Below, one piece after another: positions 11,983 through 20,067 of a stretch of DNA of 64,000 nucleotides (within the stretch, counting starts at the first letter, position 1; each line of letters starts with the position of its first letter). Origin of the DNA: Arthrobacter stackebrandtii (GTDB lineage: Bacteria > Actinomycetota > Actinomycetes > Actinomycetales > Micrococcaceae). The notes below the pieces were generated by a model. The model searched no databases and was not told the DNA's origin. It saw only the letters and a list, made by a program, of their open reading frames with translations. The stretch lies in NCBI RefSeq assembly GCF_017876675.1, contig NZ_JAGIOI010000001.1:4216001-4280000 (forward strand). The letters run 5' to 3'. The translations under genes and the position numbers were made by a program.

Positions 11983-12012
11983 TTGACCGGAACCCTGCCG
12001 GCGGCGTGAAAT
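11983..12012 (+). promoter_or_regulatory. candidate sigma-A promoter for the trkA pair
   Basis: TTGACC (11983-11988), an 18-base spacer and TGAAAT (12007-12012). It would give a leader of about 80 bases that includes the hairpin at 12057-12078. Confidence 0.35.
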
Positions 12013-12056
12013 TGTAGCCGCACCGCATGCCAGACGCAGGCGGGCCCAACAGCGGA

Positions 12057-12078
12057 ACTTGCGGCAGGCGCCGCAAGT
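12057..12078 (+). other. leader hairpin before the first trkA gene
   Basis: ACTTGCGGC (12057-12065) pairs perfectly with 12070-12078 around a four-base loop, ending 22 bases before the GTG start. It may tune translation or RNA stability. Confidence 0.4.
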
Positions 12079-12100
12079 CCCGCAGGAGAATGGAGCAACA

Positions 12101-12772
12101 GTGGCGCACTTCGTCATCATGGGCTGCGGCCGCGTGGGCGCGACCCTGGCGCACACGCTGGAGGATTCCGGGCACTCGGTTGCCATCATCGACCAGGACG
12201 AGCGTGCATTCCGGCGGCTGCGGACCGGTTTTGGCGGGCGCAAGATCACCGGCGTGGGCTTTGACCAGGACACCCTGAAGCAGGCCGACATTGAGAACGC
12301 CTACGCCTTTGCGGCGGTTTCCAGCGGCGACAACTCGAACATCCTGGCCACCCGGGTGGCCCGCGAGACCTTCCACGTGGAGCACGTGGTGGCCCGGATC
12401 TACGACCCCGGGCGCGCAGAAATCTACCAGCGCCTCGGCATCCCCACAGTCGCGGCTGTGCGCTGGAGCGCCGACCAGGTGCTGCGGCGCATCCTGCCGG
12501 AGACCGCCATCAAGGGCGACTTCCGGGAGCCGTCGGGGCGGCTGTTCCTGACCGAACTGTCGCTGCACCCTGACTGGATAGGCCGGCACATTCTGGACAT
12601 TGAGGCCGCGGCGCGGGTGCGCGTGGCCTACCTGACACGTTTTGGCGAGGGCATGCTGCCCGGTCCCGACACCAGCTACCAGCAGGGCGACACCGTGCAC
12701 GCCATGGTGGTCGGTGCCCAGGCGGCCGAGATCGGCCACATCCTTGCCAGCCCGCCATCGAAGGAGATTTAG
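12101..12772 (+). CDS. ceoB: TrkA/RCK family potassium uptake regulatory protein
   Basis: A 223-residue cytosolic regulatory subunit of a potassium uptake system. The N-terminal RCK domain has the dinucleotide-binding GCGRVGATLAHTLE (residues ~7-20) and the acidic end of the second strand in VAIIDQDERAF. A C-terminal TrkA-C-like domain follows from about residue 135. The GTG start is chosen because GGAG sits five bases upstream and the protein then begins right at the RCK strand (VAHFVIMGCGRVG). Its stop is one base before the start of the second TrkA gene, which uses an AAGGAG inside this gene's end. The symbol follows the M. tuberculosis paralogue pair ceoB/ceoC in the same gene order. No TrkH/TrkG pore subunit is present in the window. 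Confidence 0.88.
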   Translation: MAHFVIMGCGRVGATLAHTLEDSGHSVAIIDQDERAFRRLRTGFGGRKITGVGFDQDTLKQADIENAYAFAAVSSGDNSNILATRVARETFHVEHVVARIYDPGRAEIYQRLGIPTVAAVRWSADQVLRRILPETAIKGDFREPSGRLFLTELSLHPDWIGRHILDIEAAARVRVAYLTRFGEGMLPGPDTSYQQGDTVHAMVVGAQAAEIGHILASPPSKEI

Positions 12773-12773
12773 C

Positions 12774-13433
12774 ATGCTGGTTGTCATAGTCGGTGCCGGC
12801 AGCGTGGGCTGCTCCATCGCCAAGGAACTGCTCTCCAACAGCCACGAGGTGCTGCTGATCGACCCCAAGCCGGAGGTCATCGGCAAGAGCGGGCTGCGCG
12901 GCGCACGATGGCTCGTGGGCGACGCCTGCGAGATCAGCACGCTGCGCGAGGCCAAGCTGGAGGAGGCCGACGTGGTGGTTTCTGCCACCGGCGACGACAA
13001 GGTCAACCTCGTAGTCTCCCTGCTGGCCAAGTCCGAATTTGGCGTCGGCCGCACCGTGGGGCGGGTGAACAACCCGAAGAATGACTGGATGTTTGACGAT
13101 TCCTGGGGCGTGGACGTTGCCGTGAACACCCCGCGCCTCATGACGGCGCTGGTGGAGGAGGCCGTGGAGATCGGCGACCTCGTGCGGCTGCTCACGCTGC
13201 AGACAGGGGTGGCCTCCCTCGTGGAGTTCACGGTCCCGGGCGACTCGCACGTGATCGGATCCACCGTGGGCGACATCGAGTGGCCGCAGGACTCAACGCT
13301 CGTGGCCATCCTGCGCGATGAGGCTCCCATCACGCCCAGCGCCGACGACGTTCTGGAAAACGGTGACGAACTGTTCTTCATCACCACCATTGCAGCCGAG
13401 AACGAGCTCCGCGCACTGCTCTCCACCCACTGA
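12774..13433 (+). CDS. ceoC: TrkA/RCK family potassium uptake regulatory protein, second copy
   Basis: A 219-residue RCK protein, paralogous to the preceding gene. MLVVIVGAGSVGCSIAKELL gives the GxGxxG nucleotide site; VLLIDPKPEV supplies the acidic ligand. An RCK-C domain occupies the final ~75 residues. The start ATG lies eight bases after AAGGAG and one base after the upstream stop, so the two subunits are made together and probably assemble as a hetero-octameric gating ring on a potassium channel or on the neighbouring KimA-like carrier. The latter is inference from position. Confidence 0.9.
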   Translation: MLVVIVGAGSVGCSIAKELLSNSHEVLLIDPKPEVIGKSGLRGARWLVGDACEISTLREAKLEEADVVVSATGDDKVNLVVSLLAKSEFGVGRTVGRVNNPKNDWMFDDSWGVDVAVNTPRLMTALVEEAVEIGDLVRLLTLQTGVASLVEFTVPGDSHVIGSTVGDIEWPQDSTLVAILRDEAPITPSADDVLENGDELFFITTIAAENELRALLSTH

Positions 13434-13459
13434 TGCAGCGCCACTGGGTCCCGGGTGCG

Positions 13460-14245
13460 TCAGGCCTTCGGCGCCGCGGCGTCCCCAGTGGTTTCAGTGT
13501 CTTCGGAACCCTCGACGGGGCGGCTGATGAGCCAGGCGATCCACAGCCCGAACGCGTACAGGGGCACGCCCATGATCAGGCGCATGGCACCCAGCGCGTC
13601 CACCATCTCCGCCAGGTACAGCGGCAGCTGCACCACCAGCCGCAGCGCCATGACCCCCACCAGGATCCAGGTGGCCACGCGGTAGGCGCGCAACCGCTCG
13701 GGCCGGGCACGCCAGCCCAGGCCCTCGTTGCGGGCGTAGCCGAACAGCAGGCCCAGCACCGGCCAGCGCACCGCGATGGACACCACCATGGCCACGATGT
13801 AGGCGGCGTTCGTCACAAAGCCAATGAGGTAGTAGTTTTCCGCCTTGCCGGTCTGCATGGCCAAAAACGCTGACAGCACGACGCCGGCAATCCCCGCCAG
13901 CGCCTGCGTCAGCGGTGTTTTCTGGAGCAGCCGGGCAACGAGAAAGACAACTGCCATGGCCACGGAACCCACCAGCGCCGGCGTCAGGTCCCGGGTGAGC
14001 GTGAAGGCCACCAGGAACACGAGCCCCGGCAGGATGCTTTCGGCAATGCCGCGCACTCCCCCGGCGGCCGCCAGCAGGTCGATGTGCCCGTTGTCCTTGC
14101 GCACCAGAGTGCTCTTGGCCGCCATTTCCTGCGCGATCTGGGCGAAACCCACTGCGCCGGCCGGCTCATGCAGCGTGTGCTCCGGCGCGGCCGGCTCCGG
14201 CACCTGCTGCCCCTCCGGAGATTCCTGCGGGCTCTGCTGGCTCAA
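13460..14245 (-). CDS. DUF3159 membrane protein
   Basis: A 261-residue integral membrane protein with six or so hydrophobic helices after an acidic Pro/Glu-rich cytosolic N-terminus (~50 residues). The start is TTG, supported by AGGAG six bases upstream; it directly abuts the stop of the OB-fold gene with no gap. DUF3159 proteins are actinobacterial and always sit in this chromosomal context; function is unknown. The adjacent trkA genes are convergent with it (27 bases apart). Confidence 0.85.
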   Translation of the reverse strand: MSQQSPQESPEGQQVPEPAAPEHTLHEPAGAVGFAQIAQEMAAKSTLVRKDNGHIDLLAAAGGVRGIAESILPGLVFLVAFTLTRDLTPALVGSVAMAVVFLVARLLQKTPLTQALAGIAGVVLSAFLAMQTGKAENYYLIGFVTNAAYIVAMVVSIAVRWPVLGLLFGYARNEGLGWRARPERLRAYRVATWILVGVMALRLVVQLPLYLAEMVDALGAMRLIMGVPLYAFGLWIAWLISRPVEGSEDTETTGDAAAPKA

Positions 14246-14584
14246 TTAAATCTCCTGGATTCCGATGATTTCGTAGCGGGGGTTGTACATGGTGGGCAGG
14301 CCGTCGCGCAGCGAGACCATCCCTTCCACCCGCAGCCGGGTGCCGGCAATGATGCCGGGGACCCGGCGCCGCCCGATCCAGACCAGGCGGAGCCGGTGGT
14401 TCAGTCCGTCGCTGGCACTGCGGTGCGATTCCCTGTCCGTCATGACCACCGAATAGTGCGGCGCAGCGGAAACGGGCAGGATCGTGACCGCGTCGATCAC
14501 GCCAAAACACACGGCGCGGCCGCGTGCGGGAAGCCCGCTGATGGGGGTTGCCGGAGGCCAGTCCCCCTGGTGTACGACAGGCAA
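14246..14584 (-). CDS. OB-fold nucleic-acid-binding domain protein
   Basis: A 112-residue protein made up almost entirely of one OB fold: GRAVCFGVIDAVTILP, LRLVWIGRRRVPGI, GTRLRVEGMVSLRDGLPTMYNPRYEI. It resembles the M. tuberculosis Rv2694c-type protein next to DUF3159 and DUF3710. The best start is a TTG three bases after the DUF3710 stop, without a clear ribosome site, so translation is probably coupled. Likely binds RNA or DNA, but no partner is evident. Confidence 0.8.
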   Translation of the reverse strand: MPVVHQGDWPPATPISGLPARGRAVCFGVIDAVTILPVSAAPHYSVVMTDRESHRSASDGLNHRLRLVWIGRRRVPGIIAGTRLRVEGMVSLRDGLPTMYNPRYEIIGIQEI

Positions 14585-14587
14585 AGG

Positions 14588-15376
14588 CTAGCCGATCGCC
14601 GTGATTTCAGGGCCGCGGCGGAAAGGCTCCCCGCCCTGGGCCGGTGCGGCGTGGTCGGCCGCCATGGCGCCCTGGGGCCCGGCAACCGCGTCCTTGGGAA
14701 GTCGCAGCAGCAGCAGGTCGCGCGGGGGCAGTGGCACCTCGCCGCGCACCACCACCACGCCGCGGAACAGGTCTTCCAGCTCAGCGGCCGCGGCCGGGTC
14801 GACGGCGGCCGGCCCGCCCAGGACGCCGCGCAGGAACCAGCGGGGTCCGTCCACACCAAGGAACCGTGCCACCCGGAAGCCGCGGCTGCCGTCGCTTCCC
14901 TGGGCCGGAACCTTGGCGAGCACCTCCTTGCCGAAGGTGCCGTCGAGGATCTCAATCTCCCCGCCCTGTGAACCGACGGAGAGCCCGATCTGTTCGCGGA
15001 TGTCGCGCCAGAGCTTGTCCGAGCGGGAGGCCGCAAATGCCTGCAGCTGCAGGCTGGAACCGTTCAGGTCCAGTGTCACGGCAATCACGCGGTTGGTGCT
15101 TTCCTCCACTTCCAGGCGCAGGGAAAGGCCCTCGCGGGGCGTGACCAGCAGTGCGCCAAGGTCCACGTAGCCGTCGCGGCCCTCCACTTCCGACTCGTCG
15201 AGCGGGCCGTGAAGGGCGCGGTCGTAGACGGTGTCGGAGGGATCGGGAGGAAGCCCCAGCTGTGCCGCGTCGGCATCTCCGGAGATGCCGCCGTCGTTCA
15301 GGCCAAGGGCGGCGTCTTCCGCGTCGGCGTACCGATCATCCTTGTTCTTGTTTTTCCTACCAAACCCAAAAGCCAT
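14588..15376 (-). CDS. DUF3710 protein
   Basis: A 262-residue cytosolic protein. It starts MAFGFGRKNKNKDDRYADAE, a Lys-rich then acidic stretch, preceded by AAGGAG; a longer frame is rejected since it adds low-complexity residues and runs into dut. The core has DLGALLVTPREGLSLRLEVEE, GSQGGEIEILDGTFGKEVLA and VDGPRWFLRGVLGGPAA, typical of DUF3710. It lies between dut and the OB-fold gene, the same order as in mycobacteria. Function unknown. Confidence 0.87.
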   Translation of the reverse strand: MAFGFGRKNKNKDDRYADAEDAALGLNDGGISGDADAAQLGLPPDPSDTVYDRALHGPLDESEVEGRDGYVDLGALLVTPREGLSLRLEVEESTNRVIAVTLDLNGSSLQLQAFAASRSDKLWRDIREQIGLSVGSQGGEIEILDGTFGKEVLAKVPAQGSDGSRGFRVARFLGVDGPRWFLRGVLGGPAAVDPAAAAELEDLFRGVVVVRGEVPLPPRDLLLLRLPKDAVAGPQGAMAADHAAPAQGGEPFRRGPEITAIG

Positions 15377-15416
15377 GGGATTAACCGACTCCTTGTAAAA
15401 GATGGATGGGGGCTGT

Positions 15417-15923
15417 TCAGCCGTTGCGGGCCGCGGTTTCGCCAAGCGGCGCGGCGAAGCCGCCCGTGGATCCGAAGCCGCCTGTGCCGCGCACCGAGTC
15501 CGGCAGTTGTGCCACCTCGATGAATTCAGCCCTTTCAACGCGCTGAATCACCATTTGTGCAATTCTATCGCCCCTCTTCAAGGTGATGGAATGGTGCAGG
15601 TCGGTGTTCAGCAGCGTAACGGAGACCTCCCCGCGATACCCGGCATCAACCGTGCCTGGGCTGTTGACAATGGTCAGCCCCTGCTTGGTGGCCAGCCCGG
15701 AGCGCGGGTGGATCAGGGCGACAAAGCCAAACGGCAACGCCAGGCTCACGCCGGTGGGGACCAGGGCCCGCTCACCGGGCGCCAGCACCAGGTCGATCCG
15801 GCTGCGCAGGTCCGCGCCCGCGTCACCGGGGTGCGCGTAGCTGGGAGGTGCGATCCCGTCGTCGAGCATGTGCAGCTGAACGCTCAGGGTGGGCGGGTTT
15901 TCTTCAAAAGTCTCGTGGCTCAC
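15417..15923 (-). CDS. dut: dUTP diphosphatase
   Basis: Hydrolyses dUTP to dUMP and pyrophosphate, keeping uracil out of DNA and feeding thymidylate synthesis; homotrimer. The 168-residue chain shows the five dUTPase motifs in order: DAGADLRS (34-41), PRSGLA (73-78), NSPGTVDAGYRGE (87-99, catalytic Asp94), GDRIAQMVI (118-126) and RGTGGFGSTG (145-154). The GTG start is the only one giving a normal N-terminus, though the ribosome site is weak. It is 40 bases upstream of DUF3710 on the same strand. Confidence 0.95.
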   Translation of the reverse strand: MSHETFEENPPTLSVQLHMLDDGIAPPSYAHPGDAGADLRSRIDLVLAPGERALVPTGVSLALPFGFVALIHPRSGLATKQGLTIVNSPGTVDAGYRGEVSVTLLNTDLHHSITLKRGDRIAQMVIQRVERAEFIEVAQLPDSVRGTGGFGSTGGFAAPLGETAARNG

Positions 15924-15994
15924 AACAGGACACTCTATCGTGAACGGGACCGGTCGCAGCTTTCCCGCCTGCGGGCCGGGGCTCCGGGGCGGCC

Positions 15995-16028
15995 AAGATG
16001 AAAAGCTGGGCGAAAGATGAAAAGCTGG
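15995..16028 (+). repeat. 19-bp tandem duplication before DUF3093
   Basis: AAGATGAAAAGCTGG occurs at 15995-16009 and again at 16014-16028, ending four bases before the DUF3093 ATG. AAAGCT in the second copy sits six bases before the ATG, so the duplication may copy a -10 element. Confidence 0.55.
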
Positions 16029-16032
16029 TCCC

Positions 16033-16530
16033 ATGTCTTCAACCACGCCCGCAGGCGCCACCTCCCCCTCATCGGCCAACTACACCGAAAAGCTGTGGCC
16101 CAACTTCTGGGGCTGGGTCATTGTTGTTGGCCTGTCCGCCGCGGGCATCCTGATCTTCATCCCGATCAGCCCCATGGCCGGCTACGTGGCGTTCGCGGTC
16201 CTGTTGGCGGGCATGTCCACCATCCTCATCGCCTCAACCCCCACGATCGCGGTCACCCCGGAGACCCTGCGCGTGGGCCGGGCCCAGATCGAACGTGAAT
16301 TTGTGGGCGAGGTGACGATTTACCGCGGCGACGCCGCCACCGAGCAGCGCGGCATCAAGCTCAACGGTCTCGCATACTTGTGCATCCGCGGCTGGATCAA
16401 GCCCGTGGTCAAGATTGAAATCACCGACCCCAACGACCGCACACCCTACTGGCTGACGTCCACGCGCCATCCCGAGTACCTGGCTGCTGCCCTCGGCGCC
16501 ACAGCGCGCAGCGGCAGCGCCGAAGCCTAG
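16033..16530 (+). CDS. DUF3093 membrane protein
   Basis: A 165-residue protein with two adjacent membrane helices near the N-terminus (FWGWVIVVGLSAAGILIFIP and YVAFAVLLAGMSTILIA, residues ~30-80), then a soluble C-terminal domain with VTPETLRVGRAQIEREFVG. Similar to M. tuberculosis Rv2698. It is divergent from dut, which is typical. Function unknown. Confidence 0.85.
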   Translation: MSSTTPAGATSPSSANYTEKLWPNFWGWVIVVGLSAAGILIFIPISPMAGYVAFAVLLAGMSTILIASTPTIAVTPETLRVGRAQIEREFVGEVTIYRGDAATEQRGIKLNGLAYLCIRGWIKPVVKIEITDPNDRTPYWLTSTRHPEYLAAALGATARSGSAEA

Positions 16531-16625
16531 CCGGCCCGCCCGTCCGGCACGGTGTTGATCCAGGCCCATGCGGCCTGGATCCGCCGGTGTGCCGGGCGGA
16601 TTTCAGCCCCGGCAGCCTCCGGGGT

Positions 16626-16922
16626 TCAGCCTTCGCAGTCCCGGCAAAACATCAGCCCGCCCTTTTCACGCGCAAGCTGCGAACGGTGCCGCACCAGGAA
16701 GCAGGAGCCGCAGGTAAATTCGTCGGCCTGCTGGGCGAGGATCTCCACCTCAAGCTCTTCGGGTGCCGGCTCCGCGCCCGGCAGTTCGAACAGCTCCGCC
16801 AATTCCGTCTCGGACAGGTCCACCACGGCGTCCCTGATGCTCCCGGCGGCGCCGGGTTTGCGGGCAGCCCCGCCGCGGTTGATGCGCTGCGCCGCACGCG
16901 GCTGCTGGTAGCCAGTGGTCAT
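16626..16922 (-). CDS. DUF4193 zinc-ribbon-like protein
   Basis: A 98-residue protein. The C-terminus carries two cysteine pairs, CGSC and CRDC, around FLVRHRSQLAREKGG, most likely one zinc site. The middle FELPGAEPAPEELEVEILAQQADEF is the DUF4193 signature. The start MTTGYQQPRAAQR is preceded by a GGGGG stretch; the longer frame is rejected. Acidic centre plus zinc site suggests an RNA-polymerase or ribosome-associated factor, but no role is established. A dyad sits in its promoter region. Confidence 0.87.
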   Translation of the reverse strand: MTTGYQQPRAAQRINRGGAARKPGAAGSIRDAVVDLSETELAELFELPGAEPAPEELEVEILAQQADEFTCGSCFLVRHRSQLAREKGGLMFCRDCEG

Positions 16923-17339
16923 GGTCGCCCCCTTGAAAAATATGCTGCGGTTTACTCTTTTGCCGCGGCAAACAGTAAACACCCCCTACACCCTAGAACG
17001 GAAACCGCCGCACCTGGGGCCCGGCCCGCAGCACGTTCGCAAAAGGCTTAAGAGCCGCCGGCCCCACCCTCCACAGGCGCCGCCAAGATAAGGCGCATCG
17101 GGCGGCCCGCCCAGGCTCCACGGCCAACCGTTCCCCGGCTGGCACGCAGGTGTCCCGGACGCTGCCAACCACGCGCGGTGCTCCACAAGTGCCCCAAAAC
17201 ACACCCGAACGGCCTCCGGCGCCCTGAAATGCCGCAATTTCAAAGCCATCTCACGCCACGCCTGCCGCGGTAGTAGGAAAAGCCGTGCATCGGTGGCAAA
17301 GTTTCGAAGGGAACTACAATGACTTTTTGGGAGGACGGC
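16923..17339. other. 417-base divergent gap between DUF4193 and sepH
   Basis: Holds a nested palindrome (16950-16980), a TATTTT hexamer for DUF4193 on the minus strand (16937-16942), and a GC-rich interval with CACAAG/ACACACC-type low-information sequence. The last 20 bases carry the GGGAGG ribosome site of sepH. No open frame looks real. Confidence 0.5.
16950..16980. promoter_or_regulatory. nested palindrome upstream of DUF4193 (possible operator)
   Basis: GTTTACT (16950-16956) pairs with AGTAAAC (16974-16980), and inside them TTTGCCGCGGCAAA (16959-16972) is a perfect 14-base palindrome. It covers the -35 region of DUF4193, immediately upstream of a TATTTT -10. Such nested symmetry suggests a dimeric repressor site. 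Regulator unknown. Confidence 0.4.
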
Positions 17340-18623
17340 ATGGCTGAGCTTCGGCTGGTGGGTGTCCACGACGACGGCGGTCACCTGCTGCTCAGTGGGC
17401 CCAACGGGGACAACTACCTGCTTCCCCTGGACGAAGCCCTGCGCTCAGCTGTGGGCAAGGGCCAGAACCGCACCGCCCGGGCACCATCACAGGCGGCTGC
17501 CCGGATGTCGCCGCGTGAAATCCAATCCATGATCCGTGCCGGCTCCACCGCCGCTGACGTGGCAGAGGCATCCGGACACTCGATTGACCAGATCCGCCGC
17601 TACGAGGGCCCCGTGCTGGCCGAACGCGACTACATTGCCAATCAGGCACGCACGGTGGAAGTTGCCGCGGCCGCACCCCACAACGACGTCTACCGCGCGG
17701 CGTTCGGGGACGAAGCCATCCCGCTCGAAGCCATGGTCCGCCACCGCCTGGCGGCCTTCGGCATCGACCCCAAGTCCCTGCGCTGGGACGCCTGGCGTGA
17801 AGGTGCCGGCGCGTGGACCATTGCCGCCGACTTTGAACCCGGCACGGAGTGGGCCGCCAACAGCATCGGCGAACCCGCCCCTGCGCTGTGGCATTTCCAC
17901 TCCGGCCGCAAGTCACTGCAAAATGCCAACCGCTGGGCGCAGCAGCTCAGCGAGCTTGAACCGCTTGACAGCCCCGTCCCGGAACGCCGGCTCAGCGCCG
18001 TGGCCGACCAGCCGTTTGACGTCGAAGCCAATGGCGGGGAGCCCGCCGTCGACCCTGCAGGGGCTCCCGAAGACGACCCGGAATCACCCGACTTCCCCGG
18101 GCACGGCCTGCTGGAAATGCTGCGCTCGCGCCGCGGGATGCGGCTGGGCATCGACGAGGACGGCGACGATGAACTGGCCGCCATGCTGGGGAGCCACGTC
18201 CCCGGCGCACACCCCCGCGACGAGGAGCTGTACGGCACTCCCGCGCCGGAGCCGGAGGACGGCGGCGGCGAACGGCCGAAGGCGGTGCCGTTCCTCCAGC
18301 TGGCACCAACGCTGGAAGACCGCGACGAACCGCCTGCAGAACCGGTGAACAGTGTCTCTGAAGTCAGCACGGAAACCCGTGAGGTGATTGTCTCCGGTGA
18401 GCCCGTGACGTTCCTGCGCCCGGCCAGGCCCGTCGCCGCCGCGCCTGGTACCCCCGCGGCAACCGCAGATGCTGCCCCGGCCCCGTCCCACGCCCCCGCC
18501 GAGGATGACGGCCCCTCCGACACCGAGGTGGCGGAGCGGCTGGAACGAAAGGCCGCGGCCAAGCCCAAGCGCTCCAGCGTGCCAAGCTGGGATGAAATCG
18601 TCTTCGGCACCAAGGGCGATTGA
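17340..18623 (+). CDS. sepH: SepH, cell division regulator acting on FtsZ
   Basis: A 427-residue cytosolic protein. The N-terminal DUF3071 domain (residues 1-~180) begins MAELRLVGVHDDGGHLLLS and contains a helix-turn-helix-like segment (MSPREIQSMIRAG ... VAEASGHSIDQIRRYEGPVLAERDYI, ~62-105). A long acidic, Pro/Ala-rich linker follows, and the conserved C-terminal tail reads RSSVPSWDEIVFGTKGD. In Streptomyces and mycobacteria SepH binds FtsZ and promotes filament assembly at the septum. The ATG at 17340 follows GGGAGG with a seven-base spacing; a frame starting seven codons earlier lacks that site. Two hairpins end the transcript. Confidence 0.93.
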   Translation: MAELRLVGVHDDGGHLLLSGPNGDNYLLPLDEALRSAVGKGQNRTARAPSQAAARMSPREIQSMIRAGSTAADVAEASGHSIDQIRRYEGPVLAERDYIANQARTVEVAAAAPHNDVYRAAFGDEAIPLEAMVRHRLAAFGIDPKSLRWDAWREGAGAWTIAADFEPGTEWAANSIGEPAPALWHFHSGRKSLQNANRWAQQLSELEPLDSPVPERRLSAVADQPFDVEANGGEPAVDPAGAPEDDPESPDFPGHGLLEMLRSRRGMRLGIDEDGDDELAAMLGSHVPGAHPRDEELYGTPAPEPEDGGGERPKAVPFLQLAPTLEDRDEPPAEPVNSVSEVSTETREVIVSGEPVTFLRPARPVAAAPGTPAATADAAPAPSHAPAEDDGPSDTEVAERLERKAAAKPKRSSVPSWDEIVFGTKGD

Positions 18624-18629
18624 CCACAA

Positions 18630-18702
18630 GGCCACCCAGTGGGTGGCCGAGCAATGCCAATGAGAAGGGCAGCCGGCGCGATGCGCCGGCTGCCCTTCTC
18701 AT
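18630..18702. terminator. double hairpin after sepH
   Basis: First an 8-bp stem (18630-18637 with 18641-18648), then a perfect 20-bp stem (18660-18679 with 18683-18702, loop GAT) ending in TTT. It separates convergent sepH and the phosphodiesterase gene and can serve both. Confidence 0.8.
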
Positions 18703-18768
18703 TTACAGCGTGTTGCCCCGCCGCGCGCCCGCAGCCCGCCAACCCTGCCAGGCAGGGTTTGACGGTGC

Positions 18769-20067
18769 CTAGCGGCGCCTGCCGCCTGCGGGCTTGCCCG
18801 TCACGGGAATGCGCAGCAACGGCACCTCGCGCTCGGCCTTGGTGATGGACCCATGCTGGCCCACCACCTCCATGGCCTGGGGGCGCACGCGCCGCATGTC
18901 ATAGAACGCCACGGATTCGCGGGCCAGCACCAGCACATCGCCGATCCGGCCGCGCACCTCATCACGGACCTCGCCGAAGTATCCGGCGTCGACGGCCTGG
19001 TCCCGGGTGAGGACCCACGCCAGCTTGCCATAGCGTTCCAGCCAGGCGGACATCAGTGCGTCCCGGCCCGCCGCCGTGGCGCCGTCGTCCAGGTAGAGGT
19101 GCACCATGCGCGGCTCCCCCGCCGTGTGCCGGACCCCGGCCACCAGCTCGGGGTGCTGGGAATAGTCCACGCGCGCGGAACGCGGCACATCCACCATGCC
19201 GTGGTCTGCCGTGAGCAGGATCAGCGTGTTGGCGGGCGCCGTGGCGGCCAGCCGCTTCATGCCGGCGTCGAGCTCTTCCAGGGCCCGTTCCCACTGAGGC
19301 GAGTCGGCGCCGTGCGAATGCCCGGCCTTGTCCAGCTCGCTCCAGTACAGGTACACGAGTGCCTTGGGCGTGGCCGCCAGTGCCTCCGCCGCCGCCTCCA
19401 CACGGGCATGCGACGAGGTGGCCCCGCGGAACTCGCTGCCGCGCAGGGCCGCACGCGTCATGGGCGAGTCGGCAAACTTGGGCAGGCTCACGGTGGTGGT
19501 CGGCACGGAGCCGGCGAGCTGCTCAAAGATGGTGGGGAACGGCTGCCAGCGCAGCGGGTCCACCCCGCCGTCCCAGTTGCCCAGCAGGTTCACCACCTTG
19601 TCCTGGCCGGGGTCCAGGACGTCGTAGCCGACCATTCCGTGCTGTCCCGGCACCTGCCCGGTCCCGAGAGAGCTGAGCGAAGTGGCCGTGGTGCTGGGGA
19701 AGGCCGCGTGCAGGGTCCGCGGGTGCGAGCCGCCGGAATCGTCCGCCAGCACGGTGCGCAGAAACGGTGCATGGGCGGCGCGCTTGGCCAGCAGCGACTT
19801 GCCCAGGCCGTCCACCAGCACCACGCAGATCCGCGGGGCGGCCGGCAGGCCCAGCACATTCCGGCTGCCGGCGTGGCCCAGTACGGCCGCCGCACTGCTC
19901 AGCAGGTCGCCAATGGAGGCTTTCCCGTACGACGGCGGCCGGGGCAGCTCGGGCTGCCCCGCCAGCAGGGCACCGGCTGCTTCGGAGACGCCGACGGCGT
20001 TAGCGGCGGTAATGGGAGCGGCCCAACCGTGCACCAAACGCGGGGAAGCGGCTGCCGCCGGTTTCAC
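18769..20067 (-). CDS. alkaline-phosphatase-superfamily nucleotide pyrophosphatase/phosphodiesterase
   Basis: A 432-residue metal-dependent hydrolase. Metal and nucleophile features: CVVLVDGLGKSLL (first Asp), FPSTTATSLSSLGTG (Thr nucleophile around residue 125), GHSHGADSPQ (His/Asp), LILLTADHGMVDVP (Asp-His pair) and GEPRMVHLY (last His region). The type I phosphodiesterase/NPP fold is clear, the substrate is not. No signal peptide is seen, so it is cytosolic. The start overlaps the upstream DUF5998 gene by 68 bases; a GTG 33 bases further in (VHGWAAPITAANAVG) is a possible alternative. Same order with DUF5998 in other actinobacteria. Confidence 0.87.
   Translation of the reverse strand: MKPAAAASPRLVHGWAAPITAANAVGVSEAAGALLAGQPELPRPPSYGKASIGDLLSSAAAVLGHAGSRNVLGLPAAPRICVVLVDGLGKSLLAKRAAHAPFLRTVLADDSGGSHPRTLHAAFPSTTATSLSSLGTGQVPGQHGMVGYDVLDPGQDKVVNLLGNWDGGVDPLRWQPFPTIFEQLAGSVPTTTVSLPKFADSPMTRAALRGSEFRGATSSHARVEAAAEALAATPKALVYLYWSELDKAGHSHGADSPQWERALEELDAGMKRLAATAPANTLILLTADHGMVDVPRSARVDYSQHPELVAGVRHTAGEPRMVHLYLDDGATAAGRDALMSAWLERYGKLAWVLTRDQAVDAGYFGEVRDEVRGRIGDVLVLARESVAFYDMRRVRPQAMEVVGQHGSITKAEREVPLLRIPVTGKPAGGRRR

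Larger units (their letters stand above)
11772..12100. other. divergent intergenic region, permease / trkA pair
   Basis: This 329-base gene-free stretch separates two divergent potassium-linked units. It holds a candidate plus-strand promoter (11983-12012), a short leader hairpin (12057-12078) and a GC-rich area with several overlapping weak dyads near 11890-11980. I could not recognise a c-di-AMP riboswitch. Frames through it look like shadows. Confidence 0.5.

Noticed and set aside
11772-12100. A c-di-AMP riboswitch upstream of the trkA pair
   Set aside because: Only a short single hairpin is seen; the paired pseudoknot-like architecture of that class is not recognisable.
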